Source: Mycoplasmatota bacterium
GTDB lineage: Bacteria; Bacillota_I; Bacilli_A; Izemoplasmatales; Izemoplasmataceae
Assembly (NCBI GenBank): GCA_030636545.1
Contig: DAOVWR010000045.1
Span: 1-9,026 of the forward strand
Reading direction: 5' to 3'
DNA: 9,026 nt
Shown here piece after piece: positions 1 to 5,811 of this stretch (positions within the stretch are counted from its first letter, which is position 1; each line of letters begins with the position of its first letter). The notes under the pieces are model-generated. The model did no database searches. It worked only from the letters and a program-made list of their open reading frames with translations, and was not told the DNA's origin. The translations under genes and the position numbers were made by a program.

Positions 1-7
1 AAATTTA

Positions 8-727
8 ATGAAGAAATTATTACTTGCAATGATGCTTTTCTTTTTAGTATTATCACTCTCGGCATGTGATGATGTATGTATCGGTTCTGAATGTCTTGTT
101 GATATTGAGGATCCAGACCCAAATCCAGATCCTAATCCAGATCCAAACGCAGACTGTGAAGTTTGTGAAGATTGCGAAGTCTGTGAAGATTGTCCTGTAA
201 TTGATGGAACTGTTGTTGATAATGCTTTACAATTTATGCATGTAAGCGGACACGGAGACGAAACAGAAAAAAATGCATTTATCTTACTTGAATTTCAATT
301 AAGAGACTATGTAAGATATCAAATAACTTATTTATCATGTACTTGTCGTAACGCTGATGTAAATTACTGGCAAGTTGCTTTTGTTGAAATCAATAGATAC
401 ACTAATGATATAAGAACAATTTCATTTAATGATGATAGTTCAGACCATTATATCGCTGGTATGTGGGGTGACAGTAGTCCAACACCTGCCGGTAAAACAT
501 TAGAAGATTTCGAAACTGAGTTTATCCCTTGGCTAGTTGGAAAATCACTAGTTGACTTAGACGGAATATCAGTATTTACAAATGCTCAGTACTTTGATAT
601 ATTGAATACAACTAATATTGATGAACAAGATTTAATTGATGGATATGCTGGTAGTAGTGTTTCTACTAATAATATGATTAGAGTAATGAAGGCATTGCTC
701 GAATATCACGAAGAAAAATATGATTAA
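8..727 (+). CDS. Cys-rich lipoprotein with FMN-binding-like C-terminus
   Basis: Predicted surface lipoprotein of 239 aa. Residues 1-19 are a signal peptide and the lipobox LSAC puts the lipid-modified Cys at 20. An acidic Pro linker follows (35-47, DPNP repeats), then five cysteines at exact three-residue spacing (C50, C53, C56, C59, C62). The folded domain runs from about 68 to 239. Its end, DGYAGSSVSTNNMIRVMKA (211-229), resembles the covalent-FMN motif Dxx[ST]GA[ST]x[ST] of FMN-binding domains plus the helix that follows. By that alignment S217 would be the flavin acceptor, although A214 and S216 replace the usual Ser/Thr and Ala. The next gene is the matching transferase, ApbE, which supports the reading. 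Inferred role: an electron carrier outside the membrane. The start is chosen because it begins the signal peptide; its ribosome binding site is outside the window. Lipoprotein status is secure; the FMN assignment is moderate. Confidence 0.85.
   Translation: MKKLLLAMMLFFLVLSLSACDDVCIGSECLVDIEDPDPNPDPNPDPNADCEVCEDCEVCEDCPVIDGTVVDNALQFMHVSGHGDETEKNAFILLEFQLRDYVRYQITYLSCTCRNADVNYWQVAFVEINRYTNDIRTISFNDDSSDHYIAGMWGDSSPTPAGKTLEDFETEFIPWLVGKSLVDLDGISVFTNAQYFDILNTTNIDEQDLIDGYAGSSVSTNNMIRVMKALLEYHEEKYD
110..193 (+). repeat. In-gene tandem repeats: DPNP linker and CEVCED units
   Basis: Two short coding repeats sit back to back. A 12-nt unit encodes DPNP (about 110-148). An 18-nt unit encodes CEVCED, present twice and ending in C-P (about 152-193). 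Third-position differences between copies show that the protein pattern is kept, so this is not merely recent slippage. No CxxCH occurs, so it is not a c-type heme site. Confidence 0.8.
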
Positions 728-751
728 AAAACTGGCTAAGCCAGTTTTTTT
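726..751 (+). terminator. Intrinsic terminator after the lipoprotein gene
   Basis: ACTGGC (731-736), loop TAA, GCCAGT (740-745), then six T. The flanking A run (726-730) pairs with the T run and extends the stem. It overlaps the stop codon of the lipoprotein gene. It separates that gene from apbE, so the two are either transcribed independently or linked by read-through. Confidence 0.85.
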
Positions 752-755
752 ATCT

Positions 756-761
756 TATAAT
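756..761 (+). promoter_or_regulatory. Possible -10 box for apbE
   Basis: A perfect TATAAT lies between the terminator and the apbE ribosome binding site. The expected -35 position falls inside the terminator stem and shows no good match to TTGACA, so this is a weak call. apbE may also be reached by read-through. Confidence 0.35.
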
Positions 762-789
762 GTATATTAAGTAACAATTTTTTGTATTT

Positions 790-796
790 GAAAGGA
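790..796 (+). promoter_or_regulatory. Ribosome binding site deciding the apbE start
   Basis: GAAAGGA is 9 nt before ATG 806. It lies downstream of the alternative in-frame TTG at 782, so translation must begin at 806. Confidence 0.75.
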
Positions 797-805
797 CGAA
801 CAGCT

Positions 806-2140
806 ATGAAAAAAACACTAAGTATTTTACTAATTATGCTCGCTAGTTTAACTTTAACTGGGTGTAAAGAAAATGTTCCAGATCCAATCTATGATAATGT
901 CATTTTTGATATGTTTGGTGAAGAACTAATTTATCTTACTGAAGGTGAACAATATTACGATTATGGGTATATTGCTAGGGATAGTGGTATTGATTTAAGT
1001 GATTATGTAACTGTAGATAATCCAGTAGATACTAGTTCTCCTGGTATATATACTATCACTTATACTTTAGACTATCATGATAGAGTAACCGTTTTAACGA
1101 GATCCGTTCATATTTTATATTTGAATGCATCTTGTAGTTTAGTAGAAGACACTGATACTTTGGAGTGTTATAAAAATTGGTCTTCTTATTTACATACTGT
1201 TGTTACTGCGAAAATATACTTTAATAAATATGAACAAATTGATAGTTTAGAGGTTTTTGAAGATCTTGAAGATATTATTTCCTTATATCATAAAATAAGT
1301 GATAAATATTATACTTATGAAGGATATGTAAATATCAAAACAATCAATAATGATCCGACTACTACTCACACGATATTACCGGAGTTATATGAACTAATTA
1401 ATTTCACATTAACTCACCAAGAAGATGTTGATAATTTGTTTAACATGGCCCTAGGACCAGTTTTAACAATTTGGCATAATTACCGTGAAAATTGTAATAT
1501 ATACAATGTTTGTGAAGTTCCAGTTATGCAAGACTTATTAAATGCCAAAGTTTACACAAATCCAAATGACATTATACTAGATAGTGAAAACTATACTATA
1601 ACAATGGGTCCTAATATGAGTTTAGATTTAGGAGGAATATCAAAAGGGTATATTTCTGGTAAAATTGTTGAATATTTAGATTCACTAAATCTTGATGGAT
1701 ACTTAATTAATAATGGCGAATCTAATATCTCTATAGGTGGAACACACCCAACAAGAGAAAGTGGACAATTTTTACTAGCTATCACAGATCCTACATATAC
1801 TTTGCCTTACTACGCAACACTATACTTAAGCGCTGGAGATCAACTAGTTACAAGTGGTGATTACCAACAATACTACAAAATTGGTGATACAATTTATCAC
1901 CATATCATTCATAATGTTACATTAATGCCTGAGCAAAACTCACGAAGTGTTAGTATTGTAACAAGTGATGCAGCACTTGCTGATTTATATTCAACAGCGA
2001 TCTTCTTAATGACAATTGAAGAAGGACAAGATTTTGTCAATGGAATTGAAGGATTAGAAGCCATCTGGTATGGATTAGATGGTACAATTTATTTTAGTGA
2101 AAACTTAGAATCAATGTATCTAAATATATTATATGAATAA
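806..2140 (+). CDS. apbE: FAD:protein FMN transferase, lipoprotein with Ig-like domain
   Basis: ApbE transfers FMN from FAD onto Ser/Thr of target proteins outside the membrane, with Mg2+. The protein has 444 aa. It has a signal peptide with lipobox LTGC (Cys20), then an Ig-like domain resembling DUF5011 (about 30-105, with SPGIYTITYTL), then the ApbE domain (about 128-444). Visible family motifs are DLGGISKGY (274-282), LINNGESNISIGG (300-312), LVTSGDYQQYY (347-357), YHHII (364-368) and DAALADLYSTAIF (388-400). D393 and T397 match the metal-binding D-x3-T of the family. The usual DPKTG after HHII is replaced by HNVTL. The start is ATG 806, since GAAAGGA sits 9 nt upstream and the signal peptide begins there; an in-frame TTG at 782 lacks support. 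The likely substrate is the lipoprotein encoded just upstream. Confidence 0.95.
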   Translation: MKKTLSILLIMLASLTLTGCKENVPDPIYDNVIFDMFGEELIYLTEGEQYYDYGYIARDSGIDLSDYVTVDNPVDTSSPGIYTITYTLDYHDRVTVLTRSVHILYLNASCSLVEDTDTLECYKNWSSYLHTVVTAKIYFNKYEQIDSLEVFEDLEDIISLYHKISDKYYTYEGYVNIKTINNDPTTTHTILPELYELINFTLTHQEDVDNLFNMALGPVLTIWHNYRENCNIYNVCEVPVMQDLLNAKVYTNPNDIILDSENYTITMGPNMSLDLGGISKGYISGKIVEYLDSLNLDGYLINNGESNISIGGTHPTRESGQFLLAITDPTYTLPYYATLYLSAGDQLVTSGDYQQYYKIGDTIYHHIIHNVTLMPEQNSRSVSIVTSDAALADLYSTAIFLMTIEEGQDFVNGIEGLEAIWYGLDGTIYFSENLESMYLNILYE

Positions 2141-2143
2141 AAT

Positions 2144-2177
2144 AAAAGCGCAATTCAAATGAATTTCGCTTTTTTTA
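2144..2177. terminator. Bidirectional terminator between apbE and the Gx gene
   Basis: AAAAGCG-C-AATTC, loop AAAT, GAATT-T-CGCTTTT with one internal C/T mismatch. It is followed by a T run on the + strand and an AT-rich, T-heavy run on the - strand. It lies between the stops of two convergent genes and overlaps the 3' end of the Gx gene, so it probably serves both. Confidence 0.8.
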
Positions 2178-2675
2178 TACCAATATTGATTTCCTAGATA
2201 TATCATTAAACTTTTTAGCAACAAGTCCTGTGAATATTCCTGTTGGTATCGCTATTAAGAATAAGAGCGGGAAGTAATAGGCAAGCTCAGGCGTCGATAA
2301 TATTATTATTGCCATTAATATCTGGCCAAGGGAATGACCTAAAGACCCCATAACACTTACACTAACTGTGCTAAATATTTTAAGTTTCAAAAAGATAACC
2401 ATCATTATGTAAGCTATGAGACCACCTGATAAGCTTAAAAAGAAACCCGGAGCTCCGATTGTTCCTCTTAATAATCCCACTAAAAAGATTCTTAAGATAA
2501 CAATTAAAAAAGCGTCTTTTTCTCCATATAAATTCAGGATAACAAGCGTCATAATATTGGCAAGTCCTAGTTTTGCCCCAGGTATTGAAATTGATGGGAT
2601 AAAGGATTCAACAATACTTAATACAATACTCATAGATAGAAACACACTAAGAGTAACTAGTCGTTTAGTATTCAT
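2175..2675 (-). CDS. Gx transporter family membrane protein (Hpre_diP_synt_I)
   Basis: Small integral membrane protein of 166 aa with about five hydrophobic segments (roughly 5-27, 38-51, 54-70, 77-98, 108-155). The block SIPGAKLGLANIMTL (30-44), the Arg-rich LLRGTIGAPGFFLSLSGG (68-85) and GHSLGQI (113-119) match the family usually labelled 'Gx transporter' or 'heptaprenyl diphosphate synthase component I'. The second name is misleading: no prenyl synthase motifs are visible. From memory, family members sit near ApbE, NusG-II and FMN-binding proteins, including the EetB-type protein of Gram-positive extracellular electron transfer loci. Here it converges on apbE. It has its own promoter and an AAAGGTG ribosome binding site (2681-2687) 5 nt before the start. 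The transported substrate is unknown. Confidence 0.85.
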   Translation of the reverse strand: MNTKRLVTLSVFLSMSIVLSIVESFIPSISIPGAKLGLANIMTLVILNLYGEKDAFLIVILRIFLVGLLRGTIGAPGFFLSLSGGLIAYIMMVIFLKLKIFSTVSVSVMGSLGHSLGQILMAIIILSTPELAYYFPLLFLIAIPTGIFTGLVAKKFNDISRKSILV

Positions 2676-2713
2676 ATAATCACCTTTGCATTAGATAGTT
2701 TTTCACTTTTATA

Positions 2714-2742
2714 ATTGTAACATTTATATATTATTTAATCAA
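2714..2742 (-). promoter_or_regulatory. Extended -10 promoter for the Gx gene
   Basis: On the - strand, TTGATT (2737-2742), a 17-nt spacer and TACAAT (2714-2719), with TG at the extended -10 position (2721-2722). Transcription would start near 2707, about 30 nt before the gene. This matches a sigma-A type promoter well. Confidence 0.7.
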
Positions 2743-2752
2743 ACAAACCAAT

Positions 2753-2775
2753 AAAAAAGACGTTATAAACGTCTT
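2753..2775 (-). terminator. Intrinsic terminator after degV1
   Basis: On the - strand, AAGACGTT, loop TAT, AACGTCTT, then a T run. It begins 2 nt after the degV1 stop codon and ends the padR-HAAS-degV1 transcript before the Gx promoter. Confidence 0.9.
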
Positions 2776-2777
2776 AT

Positions 2778-3641
2778 CTATTTTGTTAAATCGTAAAAAG
2801 CAACTCCGATAGCTCCAGTTCCAGTGTGACAACCAATAACTGGTGTGATTGGTGCTTGGAAACTTTTATGTTTAGGATAAACTTTTTCAATTTCAGCTTT
2901 TACATATTCAATTGCTTCTAAATTATCTGATGTCTCATATATCATAATGAAATCATCCATTTTTTCTAAATCTGATAAAATTATTTCAACTATTTTGACT
3001 AAAGCTTTTTTAGCAGTTCTAACTTTTTCAAATGATTCAATTTTACCTTCAAGTGTTACTTGTAAGATAGGTTTAATTTTTAACATACTTCCGATAAACC
3101 CACTAGCTCCACTTAATCTTCCGTTTGCGATAAATAATCTTAGATTATCAACTAGTAAATAGTGTTTTTTCTTTTGAATTAATGCTTCTAGGAATGCAAC
3201 TACTTTTTTAGCTGATTTCCCTTCTTCAATTAATCTTAATGCTTCAAGTGATAAATAACCTTCAGCAGGTCCAGCATTTAATGAATCTACAACATGAATT
3301 TTTAAATTACCTTTATATTGTTTTTGTCCCATAACCCCAACTTGATAAGATCCACTAAGTTGTGATGAGATAGTAGTTATAATAACTTCTTCATATCCTT
3401 CTTTTTCTACTTCTTCTAGCATTTCTAATAATTCACCAATTGAAGGTAATGAAGATGATGGTACTAATGATTTATCAGCATTAAGCATGCTATAAAACTT
3501 TTCAGCAGTTAATTCTACAAAGTCACTATACTCTTTATCTCCTGCAAGAATTTTTAATCTTAAAATCTTTAAATTTTCATTCTTTAAATCTAAGTAATCT
3601 AAACTTCCAGTACTTGTTGCGATTACAGCAATTTTACTCAT
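2778..3641 (-). CDS. DegV family fatty-acid-binding protein (FakB-like), copy 1
   Basis: Cytoplasmic 287-aa protein covering the full DegV fold. DegV/FakB proteins hold a fatty acid and present it to the kinase FakA for phosphorylation; some members may bind other lipids. Visible motifs: N-terminal strand MSKIAVIATSTGS, PSSSLPS (61-67), SSQLSGSYQ (92-100), GRLSGASGF (174-182) followed by LKIKPIL, and the C-terminal PVIGCHTGTGAIG (267-279). Its H272 corresponds to the His that binds the carboxylate. No FakA gene lies in the window. It is the third gene of a coupled unit: its start overlaps the preceding HAAS gene by 8 nt, and its AAAGGAAG ribosome binding site lies inside that gene. It is paralogous to the DegV gene at 4934-5788, with the NGRLSGASGF block shared exactly. 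Confidence 0.93.
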   Translation of the reverse strand: MSKIAVIATSTGSLDYLDLKNENLKILRLKILAGDKEYSDFVELTAEKFYSMLNADKSLVPSSSLPSIGELLEMLEEVEKEGYEEVIITTISSQLSGSYQVGVMGQKQYKGNLKIHVVDSLNAGPAEGYLSLEALRLIEEGKSAKKVVAFLEALIQKKKHYLLVDNLRLFIANGRLSGASGFIGSMLKIKPILQVTLEGKIESFEKVRTAKKALVKIVEIILSDLEKMDDFIMIYETSDNLEAIEYVKAEIEKVYPKHKSFQAPITPVIGCHTGTGAIGVAFYDLTK

Positions 3642-4071
3642 CGTTTTCTTCCTTTCGATTTTCTCTTTTATTTAGCAAGTTGTACAATATTGCCAACGGC
3701 CACCATAGAACCGCGATAGAAGGTATTACAAACCATAAAATACTAGGATTAAAATATAAATTTGTATAAAGTAAGATACTAATAATGATAATACTTCCTA
3801 CTCCACTAAATAGTAAATCATTCTTGTAATGGTTCATTGTTTTTCTTCTTTTTTCTTTTCTTGTTAATTCTTCAGGAACTTGGAAAAAATCTTCAACTGT
3901 TCCAAATTCAGTAACAGCTTTATCAATTGCTTCTTTTTCTGTCATTCCTAATTCTATTAAGTCTTCAACTTTTTCAATAAGTGATACTGTGACTGATTTG
4001 ATTAACTCAGCTTTTCCTTCTTTGGATACATCTTTAAAAGTATGTTTAACAAAATTCTCTATCTTTCTCAT
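3634..4071 (-). CDS. HAAS-domain (DUF1700-like) two-TM membrane protein
   Basis: A 145-aa protein in two parts. The N-terminal cytoplasmic helical region (about 1-62) contains GMTEKEAIDKAVTEFG (42-57), the signature of HAAS/DUF1700-type domains. A charged stretch with KEKRRK (72-77) follows. Two membrane segments (about 86-106 and 110-133) and a charged tail complete it. Proteins of this kind are typically encoded beside PadR regulators and are thought to work with them as membrane-associated partners. The start overlaps the padR stop as ATGA (4 nt), with a GGAGG ribosome binding site at 4079-4083. The end overlaps degV1 by 8 nt. This tight coupling suggests balanced synthesis of all three products. 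The signal sensed is unknown. Confidence 0.82.
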   Translation of the reverse strand: MRKIENFVKHTFKDVSKEGKAELIKSVTVSLIEKVEDLIELGMTEKEAIDKAVTEFGTVEDFFQVPEELTRKEKRRKTMNHYKNDLLFSGVGSIIIISILLYTNLYFNPSILWFVIPSIAVLWWPLAILYNLLNKRENRKEENDE

Positions 4072-4397
4072 GATTTATCCTCCAGAAGTGTTTCTAAAAC
4101 ACTTTTCACTTCTTTCCACTCAATTATTTTTTGTTCATAATATGCTTTTCCTAAAGGTGTTATTGTATAATAACGTCTTTTACCACCATGTGATTTTTCT
4201 CCAATATATGGAGATATAAGCTCTTTCTTTTGTAATCTTGCAATAACAGAATACAGTGTTGCTTCCTTAATGTTAAAACGATTTTCTGTTTTATCACTAA
4301 TATAATTAGATATTTCATATCCATACATATCTTTTTCTATTATTAATTTTAAGATTACACTTTCAAGATGACCTCTAATAATGTCTGAACTAATCAT
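4068..4397 (-). CDS. PadR family transcriptional regulator
   Basis: A 109-aa winged-helix repressor, typical of short PadR (subfamily 2) proteins. Motifs: ILKLIIEKDMYGYEIS (15-30), KEATLYSVIARLQKKELI (44-61) as the recognition region, and the wing GGKRRYYTITPLG (71-83). A C-terminal dimerisation helix spans about 84-108. It is the first gene of the padR-HAAS-degV1 unit and probably represses that unit. A candidate operator dyad overlaps its leader. Its ribosome binding site TAAGGAGGTG (4403-4412) is nearly perfect and only 5 nt from ATG, fixing the start. The stop is TGA, evidence for the standard code. The ligand is not deducible. Confidence 0.93.
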   Translation of the reverse strand: MISSDIIRGHLESVILKLIIEKDMYGYEISNYISDKTENRFNIKEATLYSVIARLQKKELISPYIGEKSHGGKRRYYTITPLGKAYYEQKIIEWKEVKSVLETLLEDKS

Positions 4398-4402
4398 ACG
4401 AA

Positions 4403-4412
4403 CACCTCCTTA
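4403..4412 (-). promoter_or_regulatory. Near-perfect ribosome binding site of padR
   Basis: TAAGGAGGTG on the - strand, 5 nt before the start at 4397. It is among the strongest Shine-Dalgarno matches in the window. It overlaps the left half of the candidate operator at 4410-4429. Confidence 0.85.
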
Positions 4413-4429
4413 CAAAAAATATTCTGTAA
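4410..4429 (-). promoter_or_regulatory. Candidate PadR operator dyad
   Basis: Inverted repeat TTACA-N10-TGTAA lies between the -10 box (4432-4437) and the ribosome binding site. It would cover the transcription start, the position expected for an autorepressor. Short TGTA/TACA-like half sites are plausible for PadR dimers, but the match is only 5 nt per arm in AT-rich DNA. Confidence 0.4.
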
Positions 4430-4431
4430 TT

Positions 4432-4460
4432 ATTCTAACAAAACTATGTTTTATTGTAAA
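4432..4460 (-). promoter_or_regulatory. Extended -10 promoter of the padR-HAAS-degV1 unit
   Basis: On the - strand, TTTACA (4455-4460), 17-nt spacer and TAGAAT (4432-4437), preceded by TGT as an extended -10. The spacing is ideal. No GC-rich terminator separates it from the upstream MarR gene, so read-through from the degV2 unit is also possible. Confidence 0.75.
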
Positions 4461-4479
4461 GTTAATTTAAATTGTAAAA

Positions 4480-4917
4480 CTAATATTTATTTTTGAAATA
4501 CTCACTTAAATTTTCTAGTGACTGCATTAGTAATTCATCTTCATCAAGTTTCATATCAGCAAAAGTTGCATCAATCATCTCATCATGAAATTTATCATGA
4601 ATAGCTAATACTTCATGTGCTTTTTCTGTAAGCCCAACAATTACTTTTCTTTTATCTTCTTCCTCACGGTGTCGATTAGCATATCCCTTTTCAACTAATC
4701 GGTTTGTCGAAGTTGTTAAAGTACCAACTGTAATTCTTAGTCTTCGTGCAATATTAGTCATTGTTGGTGTTTCTGTTTTTTTAATTGCTTCTAATACATG
4801 AACTTCATTCATTGAAAGTTTAATTCCTCTTTCTCTTAGTGTTTGTCCTTCAATACTAAGGATATGATTAAACACTTCAACTAGTAGTTCATTAATAACT
4901 TTTTTTGGTGATTCCAT
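4480..4917 (-). CDS. MarR family regulator, FabT-like
   Basis: A 145-aa winged-helix dimeric regulator. The winged helix lies at about 34-97, with recognition helix ITVGTLTTSTNRLVEKGY (62-79), wing NRHREEEDKRKVIVGLT (81-97) and C-terminal HDKFHDEMI (107-115). The patterns TVGTLTT.N.L..KGY and H..FH..M closely resemble FabT, the MarR-type repressor of fatty acid synthesis genes in streptococci and relatives, which uses acyl-ACP as corepressor. It lies 16 nt downstream of a FakB-like gene. A TTTGA-N3-TCAAA palindrome matching the FabT operator lies in that gene's leader. Inferred role: lipid-responsive repressor of its own operon and perhaps of fab genes elsewhere. The ribosome binding site GAGGAGGG (4924-4931) is 6 nt before ATG. 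No fab biosynthesis gene is in this window. Confidence 0.88.
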   Translation of the reverse strand: MESPKKVINELLVEVFNHILSIEGQTLRERGIKLSMNEVHVLEAIKKTETPTMTNIARRLRITVGTLTTSTNRLVEKGYANRHREEEDKRKVIVGLTEKAHEVLAIHDKFHDEMIDATFADMKLDEDELLMQSLENLSEYFKNKY

Positions 4918-4923
4918 TAGTAT

Positions 4924-4931
4924 CCCTCCTC
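4924..4931 (-). promoter_or_regulatory. Ribosome binding site of the FabT-like gene
   Basis: GAGGAGGG, 6 nt before the start at 4917 and only 2 nt beyond the degV2 stop. It indicates that degV2 and the regulator are translated from one message. Confidence 0.8.
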
Positions 4932-4933
4932 AA

Positions 4934-5788
4934 TTATTTATTTAGAATATATCCTAGAGCTATTGTGTTAGGTCCAACATGTGCGCCTACCACTGGAGCT
5001 AATGGATATACTTTAATTTCTTTAAAATCAGGTTTTGCCTCTAATAATTTTTCAGTAATATATTTAATGCGTTCAGGTGCGATTGCATGGATTAAGAACG
5101 GCTCTACATCTTTCCCCTCAACTGCTTCCAAGAAAACTTCGATAACTCGATCAGTAGACTTCTTTGTAGTTCTAATCTTTTCTAAAGATTCTAAACGGCC
5201 GTCTTTAGTAAGTCCCAGTAAAGGCTTAATTTTCAACAAACTTCCCACGAAGCCACTAGCTCCACTAAGTCTTCCATTTTTAACTAAATATCTTAGAGTA
5301 TCTACACTAAACCAAAATGTATGATTATCTCTAATAAATTCCATATGTTTAATCACTTCTTCTAAACTCTTGCCTTCTTCAAGCATTTTAGCAGCATCTA
5401 GTGCTATTTTAGCTTGAGGATACGCGACACTTTTTGTATCAAAAACTGTCACTTTACAGTTTTCAATCATTGATGCAGCTAAGACACATCCTTGATAAGT
5501 ACCACTTAACTCTTTTGAAAGAGTAATAACTAATAACTCATCATAACCTTTGTCGCGCATTTGTTCATATTGTTCTAAGATAACTCCAGTTGCTGCCTGA
5601 GCTGTTGAAGCCACTAATGATTTATCTAATCTTAATTTCTCATAAAATTCATCAGCTTTAATATCGATGAAATCTGTATACTCATCTTCCCCTATAAATA
5701 TAATTGATCTAATAACAGGGATATCATATTTATGTTCAATATAATCAATTCCTGAATTACCACAAACTAACATACCAATTTTTGACAT
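4934..5788 (-). CDS. DegV family fatty-acid-binding protein (FakB-like), copy 2
   Basis: Cytoplasmic 284-aa DegV protein, full length. Motifs: N-terminal MSKIGMLVCGNSG, STAQAATG (61-68) with T62 at the carboxylate-binding position, SKELSGTYQG (91-100), NGRLSGASGF (171-180) followed by LKIKPLLGL, and PVVGAHVGPNTIALGY (265-280) with the ligand-binding His at 270. The usual DSTSD near residue 9 is replaced by CGNSG, as in some family members. The start is the ATG at 5788. GGAGG lies 8 nt before it, and MSKIG is the normal DegV beginning. An upstream in-frame ATG at 5803 overlaps that ribosome binding site and has none of its own. It is first in an operon with the FabT-like gene, behind a promoter and FabT-type palindrome. 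It probably supplies fatty acids to a FakA kinase encoded elsewhere. Confidence 0.93.
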   Translation of the reverse strand: MSKIGMLVCGNSGIDYIEHKYDIPVIRSIIFIGEDEYTDFIDIKADEFYEKLRLDKSLVASTAQAATGVILEQYEQMRDKGYDELLVITLSKELSGTYQGCVLAASMIENCKVTVFDTKSVAYPQAKIALDAAKMLEEGKSLEEVIKHMEFIRDNHTFWFSVDTLRYLVKNGRLSGASGFVGSLLKIKPLLGLTKDGRLESLEKIRTTKKSTDRVIEVFLEAVEGKDVEPFLIHAIAPERIKYITEKLLEAKPDFKEIKVYPLAPVVGAHVGPNTIALGYILNK

Positions 5789-5796
5789 ATTATTTT

Positions 5797-5801
5797 CCTC
5801 C
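5797..5801 (-). promoter_or_regulatory. Ribosome binding site deciding the degV2 start
   Basis: GGAGG lies 8 nt before ATG 5788. Its first G is the last base of the upstream ATG (5801-5803), so that ATG cannot use it. The shorter protein starting MSKIG is therefore preferred. Confidence 0.8.
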
Positions 5802-5811
5802 ATAAATTTAT

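Noticed and set aside
110..148. CRISPR-like or mobile repeat
   Set aside because: The 12-nt units are in frame and encode DPNP in a lipoprotein linker; there are no spacers.
152..193. Multi-heme cytochrome reading of the Cys repeat
   Set aside because: c-type heme needs CxxCH and no His follows any CxxC pair here.
1591..1785. 64-aa open frame on the - strand inside apbE
   Set aside because: It lies wholly inside the conserved catalytic part of apbE, has no ribosome binding site and resembles no known protein.
2175..2675. Heptaprenyl diphosphate synthase component
   Set aside because: The protein is an integral membrane protein without prenyl synthase motifs. The name is inherited from database labelling.
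2416..2679. 87-aa open frame on the + strand
   Set aside because: Antisense shadow of the Gx membrane protein gene, which has a clear promoter, ribosome binding site and family match.
2947..3162. 71-aa open frame on the + strand
   Set aside because: Antisense shadow of degV1. The equivalent shadow appears in degV2, as expected from paralogous coding sequence.
3989..4219. 76-aa open frame on the + strand
   Set aside because: Antisense across the padR/HAAS junction, with no translation signals.
4905..5324. 139-aa open frame on the + strand
   Set aside because: Antisense shadow of degV2 and of the MarR ribosome binding site. Its apparent length comes from the codon use of the real gene.
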